Both the position numbers and the translations under genes were made by a program. A stretch of DNA of 10,519 nt from GCA-2683135 sp964507445. GTDB taxonomy: Bacteria > Planctomycetota > GCA-002687715. The stretch lies in assembly GCA_964507445.1 (NCBI GenBank), contig CAZDQF010000033.1, positions 1-10,519 on the forward strand, written 5' to 3'. Positions 1-6,546 of the stretch are shown here, piece by piece (positions within the stretch are counted from its first letter, which is position 1; the number at the start of each line of letters is the position of its first letter). The notes beneath the pieces were generated by a model. The model did not search any database. It saw nothing but the letters and a program-made list of their open reading frames with translations, and was not told where the DNA came from.

Positions 1-899
1 GCCTGCAGGTTGTTGAGGTTGCCGATGCCGGCGGCGGAGATGAACGTGAAGTCCATGGAACCGGCGCCGAAGCCGAAGCCGACCATCGGCAGGGTGGCGC
101 CGGCGCAGACACCGCCGAACACGGACAGGGAGTTGGCCATGTCCAGCTCGAGGGCGTCGTCCGTCAGCACGATGGGCGCGGCGGCCAACGGGCCGAAGCA
201 GATGTCAAACGGGTTGCCGACCTGGTCGCTGGTGAAGTTCATGGTCACCGGGACGCCGGAGCACCCGACGAACGAGGTCGTGCCGTTCAGGGTCAGGGAG
301 GCGCCGGGGTTGTTGACGTTGTAGATGGTCGGGGAGAAGGTCACGTCGTCCACCAGGACGGCGCCGCCGTCGAACAGAGGCTGCAGGTAGAGCAGCAGGG
401 CCTGGACCGTGGCGGTGCCGGCCGGAGCGGTGGCGAGGACGGCGGGGTTGTCGATCCACGTGTCGACGGGATAGGTCCCGTCGCAGATGCGCTGCTCGGC
501 GCCGGCGATCTCGGTGCCGCCCGCGTCGAAGAACGCGATCTTCATGACGACCCAGTTGTCATCGACGCCGTCCGCGGTCATGGCGTCGGCGCTGCAGTGG
601 CGGCTGGCGGCGTCCATCTCGAATTGGTCACCCGCGGCCGCCGGGAATTCCTGGAACATGCCGCTTACGTTGAAGCTACCCCACCAGTTGCCGAACATCT
701 TGCCGCACCAGTTGCCGGACTGCGGGATGACGCAGGGATCGCCCATGGCGGTCATCTGCTCGATGAAGGCGTTGTTGAACGTGGTCCAGCCGGAGCTGCC
801 GGCTTCGAAGTCGGGATTGGCCAGCAAGTTCTGAGCCGGGGAGACGGTAGCGGTGAACACGATCGCGAGTGCGATGAGGGCGAACCCTAAGGTTTTCAT
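1..899 (-). CDS. Secreted CBM4/9-like (galactose-binding-like) protein, 3' end outside window
   Basis: The frame is open to the window edge, giving 299 residues with no stop, so the protein is truncated here only by the window. It starts with a signal peptide: Lys2, a hydrophobic stretch at about 4-20, and a likely cleavage after the SPAQ region near residue 22. The mature part opens with 'NLLANPDFEAG..GW', the usual beginning of CBM4/9-type jelly-roll domains, which appears to run to about residue 188, ending 'GGAVLVDDVTFSP'. Residues 190-299 form a second beta-rich stretch starting near 'GASLTLNG' with paired cysteines, resembling the C-terminal domains of secreted planctomycete proteins. 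The ATG is chosen because GGAG lies 7 bases upstream and the signal peptide begins there. The role is probably extracellular or surface carbohydrate or protein binding. No catalytic motif is visible, and the ligand cannot be named from sequence. Confidence 0.8.
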   Translation of the reverse strand, partial: MKTLGFALIALAIVFTATVSPAQNLLANPDFEAGSSGWTTFNNAFIEQMTAMGDPCVIPQSGNWCGKMFGNWWGSFNVSGMFQEFPAAAGDQFEMDAASRHCSADAMTADGVDDNWVVMKIAFFDAGGTEIAGAEQRICDGTYPVDTWIDNPAVLATAPAGTATVQALLLYLQPLFDGGAVLVDDVTFSPTIYNVNNPGASLTLNGTTSFVGCSGVPVTMNFTSDQVGNPFDICFGPLAAAPIVLTDDALELDMANSLSVFGGVCAGATLPMVGFGFGAGSMDFTFISAAGIGNLNNLQ

Positions 900-1182
900 T
901 CAGAAACTCCATCGGCTGGGGCCCTAGCGCAGGCATAACCTGATAGCTGAGAACTTCCGCAGCGCCTGGTCGGGTGAGGGAGAACGGAGGGCAGCCTCTC
1001 TAATTGGCGCCGTCCATAACAGGATTGAGGACCGAGATCCTCCCACAGACTCCCGTCGTAGTCGAGGCGGAACGGGTTCAATTCAGGGTCCGACCAGGGG
1101 GTGAGGTCATGGTCGATCCGTGGGGGCCTTCAGGTCGATGCGTGGTAACGCTCTGCGAGACAGTGGCTTGGTGTGATGAGGG
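900..1182. other. Intergenic region, no gene seen
   Basis: This 283-base stretch lies downstream of the minus-strand amidohydrolase and upstream of the secreted CBM-like gene, so it must hold the promoter of the latter unless the two are cotranscribed. The Shine-Dalgarno GGAG (complement of bases 907-910) is clear. I found no convincing -35/-10 pair on the minus strand and no U-tailed terminator. A weak 5-bp inverted repeat (1027-1031 with 1038-1042) is too short to call. Small frames crossing here lack a Shine-Dalgarno and any recognisable sequence. Confidence 0.5.
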
Positions 1183-2181
1183 TCAGGACTTGGGGGTGGC
1201 TCGGCCGTCCTTGGCGTCCTGGATGGCGTGCTTCAATCCTCCCACCGTCCTGGTCTCCGCGGTCTTGGACCCCGGGTAGCCCGGGGCTGCATACACGGGA
1301 TATGCGTCCGTGCGCAGGTGGGAGAGCATGTGGTGTCCGGAGCGTCTGGATCGTTCTTCCCGTAGCGCCCCGATATCAATGGGGGCGATGACGATCTTCT
1401 CGCCGGGTCCGGGGTCCGCCTGCGCCAGGATGCGGCCGTCGAAATCCACCAGCTGGCTGCCGCCCGGCCAGGAGAATGGTGGGTAGTTCCGCAGGCTGGC
1501 TCCCTGGTTCGCTGCGACGACGTAGCACAGGTTCTCGATGGCGCGACATCGGTTGATGACGGTCCACCAATCCATGGGCGGGGTGGCGCCCCACGGGTCC
1601 ATGTAGGCGCTGATGCGGATCAGCACTTCGGCGCCGTTGGCGGCGAGTTGCCGCGTGACCTCGGGGAACAACCAGTCGTAGCACGTGGCCGCGCCGAGGT
1701 GCCCCAACTCCGTCTCCACGACCGGGAACAGCTCGTCCGTGTACCCCGGGATGTCATGGGGGCTGGCGCTCACCTCCCACGGTATCCAGGGGTTCACCTT
1801 GCGGTACTTGCTCAGGTACTCCCCGTCCGGGCCGATGAGCATGGTGGTGTTGAAGACCGCATCCGGCCAGCGTTGATCGAACTCCAGCTGGCTGCCGCAC
1901 TGGATGTAGACGCCCAGGTCCCGGGCTTTTTGAGCCAGCCTGTCGGTCTGCTCGTTGGGCATGGGCTCCGCGAGTTTCTCCAGGAGCTCCTCGGCGGTCT
2001 CGTAGACCGGACAGGATATGGCGAACTCCGGGTACACCAGGAGGCGGACCGGGAAGAACGGCTCGTAGCCGTTCACCGCGGAGTCCGCCATCTCGATCAT
2101 CCGAGTGATGTTGTCGGCGATCTCGTCGCGTCGTCGCGGATGTGGGTGATCGGTCTGGATGGTCGCTGCGTAGTACCGCAT
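1183..2181 (-). CDS. Nitrilase-superfamily carbon-nitrogen hydrolase (amidohydrolase)
   Basis: This is a 332-residue cytoplasmic enzyme of the carbon-nitrogen hydrolase superfamily, which cleaves amide, carbamoyl or nitrile C-N bonds through a cysteine thioester. The Glu-Lys-Cys triad is visible in order: Glu52 in 'LVYPEFA', Lys128 in 'SKYRKVNPW' and Cys167 in 'GAATCYDWLFPE'. The following 'GAEVLIRISAYMDPWG' and 'NRCRAIENLCYVVAANQG' are the usual post-nucleophile strand and helix of the fold. Length is normal for the family. The ATG is preferred because AGAGGG stands 9 bases upstream and the first beta strand (MRYYAATIQT) begins there; the adjacent upstream GTG (2184) is equally possible. The frame stays open much further upstream, but that extension runs antisense through the dehydratase gene and has no family similarity. 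Substrate is unknown: amidase, N-carbamoyl hydrolase and formamidase-like activities remain possible. It diverges from the sugar operon, so a functional link is not implied. Confidence 0.88.
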   Translation of the reverse strand: MRYYAATIQTDHPHPRRRDEIADNITRMIEMADSAVNGYEPFFPVRLLVYPEFAISCPVYETAEELLEKLAEPMPNEQTDRLAQKARDLGVYIQCGSQLEFDQRWPDAVFNTTMLIGPDGEYLSKYRKVNPWIPWEVSASPHDIPGYTDELFPVVETELGHLGAATCYDWLFPEVTRQLAANGAEVLIRISAYMDPWGATPPMDWWTVINRCRAIENLCYVVAANQGASLRNYPPFSWPGGSQLVDFDGRILAQADPGPGEKIVIAPIDIGALREERSRRSGHHMLSHLRTDAYPVYAAPGYPGSKTAETRTVGGLKHAIQDAKDGRATPKS

Positions 2182-2337
2182 CACGTTGAGCCCTCTTGCC
2201 AGCTGCCAGAGCCCCGGGTCGTGGTGACCGGTGACCCATGGGCAGTCCACGGGTAAGAGTGAATCAGGTCTGGTGACCGCCGTGGAGGGGGGGCGGAGTT
2301 CTGATCGGCCTGGGCGCCATGACATGGAAGCTCGCCG
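2182..2337. promoter_or_regulatory. Divergent intergenic region between amidohydrolase and sugar operon
   Basis: The two flanking genes point away from each other, so this gap (about 156 bases, or 216 if the dehydratase starts at the later ATG) should carry both promoters. The sequence is GC-rich and I could not identify a confident sigma-70-type -35/-10 pair or an operator palindrome. The only clear signals are the AGAGGG site for the amidohydrolase and a GGAAG site at 2326-2330 for the dehydratase. Confidence 0.4.
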
Positions 2338-3513
2338 GTGAGCGTGTTCCGGGGCGCGGCGCTCGACACGGGGGCTCTCAGTGGTTACCAATTCCCTATG
2401 GACATGGCCTCTGTTCTGGGACGGCCCGAGCGTCCCGCGGATTCTCCGGACAGCGCCGCGGCCCTGGCAGGCCGGACGGTGCTGGTCACCGGCGCCGCCG
2501 GATCCATTGGGTCGGCCCTGTGCGAGGCCCTGTCTGAGCTTCGGGTGGGGCGCCTGATACTCCTGGACCGGGCAGAGACCGGGCTGGTCGAATTGCACCG
2601 GCGCCTTGGGTCGACGGTGCCTGTTGAGGTCGTCCTCGGAGACGTCAGCGACGCCGAGTTCGTGCGACGTTCGCTGACTGATCACCGGCCGGATGTGGTC
2701 TACCACGGCGCTGCCCTCAAGCATGTGGTGCTGCTGGAAGATCACCCGCTCGCCGCTGCGGAGACCAATGTGCTCGGCGCCTGGAACGTCCTCCATGGCT
2801 GCGAAGAAGCGGGAGTGGACGACGTGGTCTTGCTGTCCACGGACAAGGTGGTGAAGCCGAGCAGCTTCATGGGGGCAACCAAGAACGTAGCTGAACGGAT
2901 CTGGCGCAGCCCGGGCAGCGGTTCCACGACGCGGCGGATCATCGTGCGGTTGGTGAACGTGGCCGGCTCCGGCGGAAGCCTCATCCCGCGCCTCGAGCGA
3001 CAGGCGGCGCAGAGAGAGCCGCTCACCCTCTCGGATGCGGACGCAACACGATGGTTCGTCAGCGAGCGCGAAGCCGTCGCCATCCTCACCGCGGCCAGCT
3101 GGTTGGGGGATAGCGGCGACGTGCTGATGCCGAGCCTCGCCTCACCTCGCCGGGTCGGCGACGTGGCGGGCGCGATCATCAGACTCACGGGAGCGTGTCC
3201 AGACCGGATCACGGTCACGGGGCTCGGGCCCGGGGAGAAGCTCCACGAGAGTCTCTGGGGTGCTGGTGAGGTCTCGGAGGCGACGGACCTGGCGGGGGTC
3301 TCGCGGATCCGAAGCCAGGGGTCCGAGGCGGAGGTGGATCTGACCGAGTTGCGATTGGCGCTCCGTCGCGCCGACCGCGCTGCCCTGATCGCCTCGATCC
3401 GAAGACTGGTCCCGGAGTACAACCCCAGCGAGAGGATCACGAGGGTCTCTCCTGCTGATGAGGAGGATGATCGTGGCTCGACACATCGCCGTCACCACCA
3501 CGTCGCGAGCTGA
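2338..3513 (+). CDS. CapD/LegB-type NDP-N-acetylglucosamine 4,6-dehydratase, soluble form
   Basis: This is an extended-SDR polysaccharide-biosynthesis protein of the CapD/WbpM/PglF/LegB group, which removes water from UDP- or GDP-GlcNAc to give the 4-keto-6-deoxy sugar using bound NAD. 'VLGRPERP' (26-33) matches the conserved lead-in of CapD proteins. 'VTGAAGSIGS' (50-59) is the Rossmann glycine loop. 'LSTDK' (166-170) and 'MGATK' (178-182) form the catalytic region, with Met in the place of the usual SDR Tyr, as in WbpM-like dehydratases. 'LVPEYNPS' near residue 360 is the typical C-terminus. The transmembrane domain of full-length WbpM is absent, so the enzyme should be cytosolic. The start is uncertain: GTG at 2338 has GGAAG 7 bases upstream, whereas ATG at 2398 lacks a Shine-Dalgarno but would drop 20 non-conserved residues. 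It is the first gene of a three-gene operon and overlaps the next gene by 41 bases. Confidence 0.88.
   Translation: MSVFRGAALDTGALSGYQFPMDMASVLGRPERPADSPDSAAALAGRTVLVTGAAGSIGSALCEALSELRVGRLILLDRAETGLVELHRRLGSTVPVEVVLGDVSDAEFVRRSLTDHRPDVVYHGAALKHVVLLEDHPLAAAETNVLGAWNVLHGCEEAGVDDVVLLSTDKVVKPSSFMGATKNVAERIWRSPGSGSTTRRIIVRLVNVAGSGGSLIPRLERQAAQREPLTLSDADATRWFVSEREAVAILTAASWLGDSGDVLMPSLASPRRVGDVAGAIIRLTGACPDRITVTGLGPGEKLHESLWGAGEVSEATDLAGVSRIRSQGSEAEVDLTELRLALRRADRAALIASIRRLVPEYNPSERITRVSPADEEDDRGSTHRRHHHVAS
3461..3466 (+). promoter_or_regulatory. Shine-Dalgarno AGGAGG setting the epimerase start
   Basis: A perfect AGGAGG lies inside the end of the dehydratase gene and is spaced 6 bases from the GTG at 3473. 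Earlier in-frame ATGs at 3458 and 3467 precede the site or abut it and cannot use it. This favours the GTG, which also begins the protein at the first beta strand (ARHIAVTTTSRAD). Confidence 0.75.
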
Positions 3514-4651
3514 CTGGTCCCATCTGCGTTGGCCGCTGCAGGAGCTTGCAGGGCGCGAGGGGTTCCGGGTCAGCCTCATCGCCACCGCCGCCCACCTGTC
3601 CCACGAGTTCGGTCAGACCGTCGATGAGATTCGCAGAGAGGGGTTCGAGGTCCACGCCGCGGTGGAGTCGCTGATGAGCAGCGACTCCGATGTGGGCATG
3701 GCCAAGACCATCGGCGTGGCCACCCTCGGGCTGGCGGACACCCTGGGGGCGCTGCGTCCCGACCTGCTCCTGGTGATCGCCGACCGCTACGAGATGTTCG
3801 CCCCCGCTGCGGTGGCCCTGGCCTTGCGCATCCCCATGGCCCACATCGAGGGAGGAGAGATCTCACTGGGGGCCATCGACGACGCCGTGCGCAACGCCCT
3901 CACCAAGATGAGTCACCTACACTTCACCCCGACGGAGGCCTCCCGGCAGCGGGTGGTGGCCATGGGGGAGGAACCTTGGCGGGTGCACCGCTCCGGTGCC
4001 CCCTCCCTGGATGAGCTGACCCGGGCCGGGCTCCCTTCGGAGGAGGAGCTGCGAGGAGCCCTGGGGTCGCTGCCTCCGTCAGACGCCGTGTTGGTGGCCT
4101 ACCACCCGGTGACCCTGGCGGAGGAGACCCTGGAAGAGGCCGACGCTCTCTTCTCGGCGCTGGAGGCGTGCGACCGTCCGTTGACGTTCTCGTTCCCCAA
4201 CGCCGACACCGGAAGCCGACGGCTCATCGACCGGGCTCGGCAGTGGGCCAACGCTCACGAGGACAGCAGGCTCTACGTGAACCTGAACTCCCGTCACTGG
4301 TGGGGCCTCATGGCTCGGTCAGCAGCGCTGGTGGGGAACTCCAGCGCCGGGCTCATGGAGGCGCCGTCCGTCCAGCTCCCCACGGTGAACGTGGGGCGTC
4401 GTCAGGAGGGCAGGGAGCGCGGGGCCAACGTCATCGACGTGGCGGCGGACGCGGACCAGATCGTAGCGGGGATTCGTGCGGCGCTGGACCCGGCGTTAAG
4501 GGCCGAGCTGCGTGGACTCGAGAACCCCTACGGCGACGGCCACGCCAGCGAGCGGATCGCCGATGTCCTCGAGTCGGTCCCTCTTGGCATGGAGCTGCTC
4601 CTCAAGAAGGCCCGTCCGGTGCCCTTTTCCCTGGATGGAGAGGACGCATGA
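3473..4651 (+). CDS. neuC: UDP-GlcNAc 2-epimerase (hydrolysing), NeuC/LegG family
   Basis: A 392-residue GT-B-fold enzyme that would release the nucleotide and invert C2 of a UDP- or GDP-linked amino sugar, giving free ManNAc or, in legionaminic acid synthesis, 2,4-diacetamido-2,4,6-trideoxymannose. Family marks in order are 'TTSRADW' near residue 10 (the substrate-binding 'TGTRADY' position), 'IADRYEM' (about 103-108), 'HIEGGE' (124-129), 'IDDAVRNALTKMSHLHF' (a NeuC-type signature), 'YHPVT' (210-214), 'GNSSAG' (288-293) and 'NVGRRQEGRERG' (306-317). The acidic residues and the HPVT histidine used in catalysis by the WecB/NeuC family are all present. Its start overlaps the dehydratase and its stop overlaps the aminotransferase ATG, implying translational coupling. 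It could act on plain UDP-GlcNAc, but the dehydratase and aminotransferase neighbours favour a 4-amino-6-deoxy substrate, as for LegG. Confidence 0.9.
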   Translation: MARHIAVTTTSRADWSHLRWPLQELAGREGFRVSLIATAAHLSHEFGQTVDEIRREGFEVHAAVESLMSSDSDVGMAKTIGVATLGLADTLGALRPDLLLVIADRYEMFAPAAVALALRIPMAHIEGGEISLGAIDDAVRNALTKMSHLHFTPTEASRQRVVAMGEEPWRVHRSGAPSLDELTRAGLPSEEELRGALGSLPPSDAVLVAYHPVTLAEETLEEADALFSALEACDRPLTFSFPNADTGSRRLIDRARQWANAHEDSRLYVNLNSRHWWGLMARSAALVGNSSAGLMEAPSVQLPTVNVGRRQEGRERGANVIDVAADADQIVAGIRAALDPALRAELRGLENPYGDGHASERIADVLESVPLGMELLLKKARPVPFSLDGEDA

Positions 4652-5787
4652 CAGCCCCGGAGATCCCCCTCTCCCAACCGGACATCGACGACTCGGATGT
4701 CGATGCCGTGGAGGCGGTGTTGCGTTCCGGACGTCTCAGCCTCGGCCCTGAGTTGCCGGCGTTCGAGGAGGAGGTGGCCAGCTACGTGGGGGCTCGGTTC
4801 GCCGTGGGCACTAGCTCAGGGACGGCGTCCCTCCATCTGGTGATGAAGGCCCTCGGCATTGGCCCGGGGGACGAGGTCATCACCAGCTCCTTCAGCTTCA
4901 TCGCGTCTGCCAATGCGATCCTCTATGTGGGCGCCACCCCGGTGTTCGTGGACATCGATCCCGAGACCCTCAACATGGACCCGGAGGCGACAGCGGCGGC
5001 CATCACCTCCCGGACCAAGGCGCTGCTGGTGGTCCACGTCTTCGGTCGTCCGGCCAACATGGACGCCCTGCTCGCGCTCGCGTCCCGCCACGACCTTCGG
5101 GTGGTGGAGGACGCCTGCGAGGCCATCGGAGCCGAGACCCTGGGCCGTCCGGTGGGGAGCCTCGGCGACGCGGGCGTGTTCGGCTTCTATCCCAACAAGC
5201 TGATGACAACGGGAGAGGGGGGTGTCATCGCCACCAACGACGAACAGGTGGCCAGGCGATCCACCCGTTGGCGCAACCAGGGACGGGCTCCGGACGGCGG
5301 TTGGTTCGACCACGTAGACCTCGGATACAACTATCGGCTCACGGATATCCAGGCGGCTCTCGGTCGCAGCCAGCTGCGGCGCATCGAGGAGTTCGTCCAC
5401 CGTCGTGCCGAGGTGGCGGCGCTCTACACCCGTCGCCTCGAGGGCATGAAGGACCTGGTCCTGCCGTCCCTGACCGCAGGAGGCGACCGCCTGGCGTGGT
5501 TTGTCTATGTGGTCCGGCTGTCTCCCGAACACGGGCGGAGAGAGCGGGACGCGGTGCTGGATGGGTTGCGTCGTCGGGGCATCGGTTGTGGCCGTTACTT
5601 CGCCCCGATCCATCGCCAGCCCCTGTACCAGGAGCGATTCCCGCACCTGGAGGGGGCCCTTCCCCACACGGAATCCGCTGGTGACCGGTCCCTCGCCCTG
5701 CCCTTCTTCAACAAGCTCCGGGATCGCGATATCGCGGCGGTCGGAGACGCTCTGGAAGAGGCTCTGGCCGCGACCTCCGGATCATGA
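4648..5787 (+). CDS. DegT/DnrJ/EryC1/StrS-family PLP sugar aminotransferase (LegC/PglE type)
   Basis: A 379-residue, full-length fold-type I aminotransferase that transfers an amino group, usually from glutamate, to the keto carbon of a nucleotide-linked 4-keto-6-deoxy sugar. The internal-aldimine lysine is Lys184 in 'GFYPNKLMTTGEGG'. The PLP-ring aspartate is Asp155 in 'VVEDACEAIG'. 'GTSSGTAS' (54-61) binds the PLP phosphate, and 'NYRLTDIQAALG' (228-239) is the usual family signature. The start ATG overlaps the epimerase stop (ATGA), with GGAGAGG just upstream, so the genes are coupled. As the last gene of the dehydratase-epimerase-aminotransferase operon, it most likely aminates the dehydratase product at C4. 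Sugar and nucleotide specificity (UDP or GDP) cannot be read from sequence. Perosamine- or bacillosamine-type enzymes of the same family are alternatives. Confidence 0.9.
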   Translation: MTAPEIPLSQPDIDDSDVDAVEAVLRSGRLSLGPELPAFEEEVASYVGARFAVGTSSGTASLHLVMKALGIGPGDEVITSSFSFIASANAILYVGATPVFVDIDPETLNMDPEATAAAITSRTKALLVVHVFGRPANMDALLALASRHDLRVVEDACEAIGAETLGRPVGSLGDAGVFGFYPNKLMTTGEGGVIATNDEQVARRSTRWRNQGRAPDGGWFDHVDLGYNYRLTDIQAALGRSQLRRIEEFVHRRAEVAALYTRRLEGMKDLVLPSLTAGGDRLAWFVYVVRLSPEHGRRERDAVLDGLRRRGIGCGRYFAPIHRQPLYQERFPHLEGALPHTESAGDRSLALPFFNKLRDRDIAAVGDALEEALAATSGS

Positions 5788-5793
5788 CCAGCC

Positions 5794-5815
5794 GGCGGGG
5801 GTCGTAACCCCAGCC
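5794..5815 (+). terminator. Possible hairpin terminator after the sugar operon
   Basis: Beginning 7 bases after the aminotransferase stop, GGGGT (5798-5802) pairs with ACCCC (5807-5811) around a 4-base loop, and GGC/GCC extends the stem across one G-A mismatch. No T tract follows, so intrinsic termination is only suggested. The gene downstream has its own strong Shine-Dalgarno after a 132-base gap, consistent with a transcription-unit boundary. Confidence 0.3.
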
Positions 5816-5905
5816 CAGTCCCTGCTCTGTGAGCCGAGCACTGACGCTTCCGAAATCCGAGGAAGAGGCAGACGGTGGGGGGCGTCAACACTCCGTTCCC
5901 AGACC

Positions 5906-5917
5906 AAGGAGGTGATC
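5906..5917 (+). promoter_or_regulatory. Full-length 12-base Shine-Dalgarno
   Basis: AAGGAGGTGATC is a perfect complement to the conserved 3' end of 16S rRNA (GATCACCTCCTT), much longer than the usual 4-6 bases. The GGAGG core is 7 bases from the ATG at 5920. It fixes the start of the following gene and implies very efficient initiation. Confidence 0.85.
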
Positions 5918-5919
5918 TC

Positions 5920-6477
5920 ATGAACCCCGTCCGTCTCATTCCATCTACTCTCGTGGCGTTCCTCGCCGTTCTGACTTTGGGCCCGAGCTTGTGTGCGCAA
6001 CAGCGCACGGATCTTCGTTCGTCGCCGGTGCCAAGGGCGGAGAAATCGGCGGTGTCGGTCGTCTCGCTAGATCACGGAGACGCCCATGAGGTGGCGTCCA
6101 TCCTGCAACGGATGATTGGTCGGACCGTCACCATCGCGTCGGACCGTCGCACCAACTCGATCCTGATCAACGGTCAACGTGCTGAGAGAGCTCGCGTCGA
6201 GGGCATGATCGTCGCGCTTGATCGCCAGATGCCGGATGCCAGGGTGAGCCGTTCGTCAGGTTACCGGTCGGAGGTGATCAAGGTTCACAACCGTGACGTA
6301 CTCGGGGTCTACTCCGTCGTCCACGGGATCTTCTATAGCGAGAAATCGTCGCGGTTTGTCTCGGCCCTCGACCAGGAGTTGAACGCCATCGTCGTGAAGG
6401 CGGACGTCGAGACCATGGAGCAGGTGATGGAGCTCGTGAAGAAGCTGGACGTCAAGCTGCCCGAGAAGAAGAAGTGA
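5920..6477 (+). CDS. Exported protein with two secretin-N (NolW-like) domains
   Basis: A 185-residue protein with a signal peptide (Arg5, hydrophobic core at about 10-22, probable cleavage after LCA near 26). Two domains of the secretin-N/NolW type follow. The first is residues 46-104: 'VSLDHGDAHEVASILQRMIG', then 'IASDRRTNSILINGQ', ending 'IVALDRQMP'. The second is residues 117-178: 'EVIKVHNRDVLGVYSVVHGI', then 'DQELNAIVVKA', ending 'VMELVKKLDVKLP'. Each has the family plan of a beta strand, a helix, a beta hairpin carrying 'xxNsIvv', and a closing 'I..LD' helix. In secretins these domains form periplasmic rings below the outer-membrane barrel, but here the barrel is absent and the protein stops after a lysine-rich tail. 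It may be a stand-alone accessory of a type II/IV-pilus secretin or an unrelated periplasmic protein using this fold. The in-frame ATG 15 codons upstream is rejected because the excellent Shine-Dalgarno directs this start. Confidence 0.85.
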   Translation: MNPVRLIPSTLVAFLAVLTLGPSLCAQQRTDLRSSPVPRAEKSAVSVVSLDHGDAHEVASILQRMIGRTVTIASDRRTNSILINGQRAERARVEGMIVALDRQMPDARVSRSSGYRSEVIKVHNRDVLGVYSVVHGIFYSEKSSRFVSALDQELNAIVVKADVETMEQVMELVKKLDVKLPEKKK

Positions 6478-6485
6478 CGAGGTCC

Positions 6486-6504
6486 GGCGGGGAGCGCCCC
6501 CGCC
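6486..6504. terminator. GC-rich hairpin in convergent intergenic region
   Basis: GGCGGGG (6486-6492) and CCCCGCC (6498-6504) form a perfect 7-bp stem with a 5-base loop, 8 bases after the plus-strand stop. No clear T run follows. Its position between two convergent genes supports a terminator role. Confidence 0.5.
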
Positions 6505-6511
6505 TCCATCA

Positions 6512-6546
6512 CTGACGCGGGCTGTTCTGGCCCGCGCCGGCGTCAG
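6512..6546. terminator. Second hairpin, overlapping the pentein stop codon
   Basis: CGCGGGC (6516-6522) pairs with GCCCGCG (6530-6536) around a 7-base loop. An alternative outer pairing, CTGACGC (6512-6518) with GCGTCAG (6540-6546), contains the minus-strand stop codon at 6543-6545. Either form is symmetric enough to work on both strands, suggesting a bidirectional terminator for the convergent genes. Confidence 0.5.

Noticed and set aside
1027..1042. GAGGA/TCCTC inverted repeat as a terminator for the amidohydrolase
   Set aside because: Only 5 bp, no T tract, and about 140 bases beyond the stop. Easily a chance match in GC-rich DNA.
1648..2256. 202-codon plus-strand frame opposite the amidohydrolase
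   Set aside because: Antisense shadow. The minus-strand protein contains the Glu-Lys-Cys triad, and this one has nothing recognisable.
2182..2796. Upstream extension of the amidohydrolase frame, giving 537 residues
   Set aside because: The extra 205 codons run antisense through the dehydratase gene, show no family similarity and begin without a Shine-Dalgarno. The conserved fold begins at the ATG at 2181.
4168..4647. In-frame 160-codon extension upstream of the aminotransferase
   Set aside because: It overlaps the epimerase out of frame and gives Arg/Gly/Pro-rich nonsense. The ATGA overlap with a good Shine-Dalgarno marks the true start.
4816..5667. 283-codon minus-strand frame inside the aminotransferase
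   Set aside because: Antisense shadow of a gene with an intact PLP lysine and family motifs. No signal peptide, motif or ribosome site.
5847..5865. CTTCC/GGAAG stem before the secretin-N gene
   Set aside because: A 5-bp stem with a 9-base loop is weak, and nothing else suggests a regulatory RNA here.
5875..5919. Earlier ATG adding 15 residues to the secretin-N protein
   Set aside because: It would place non-hydrophobic residues ahead of the signal peptide and has no Shine-Dalgarno. The 12-base site points to 5920.
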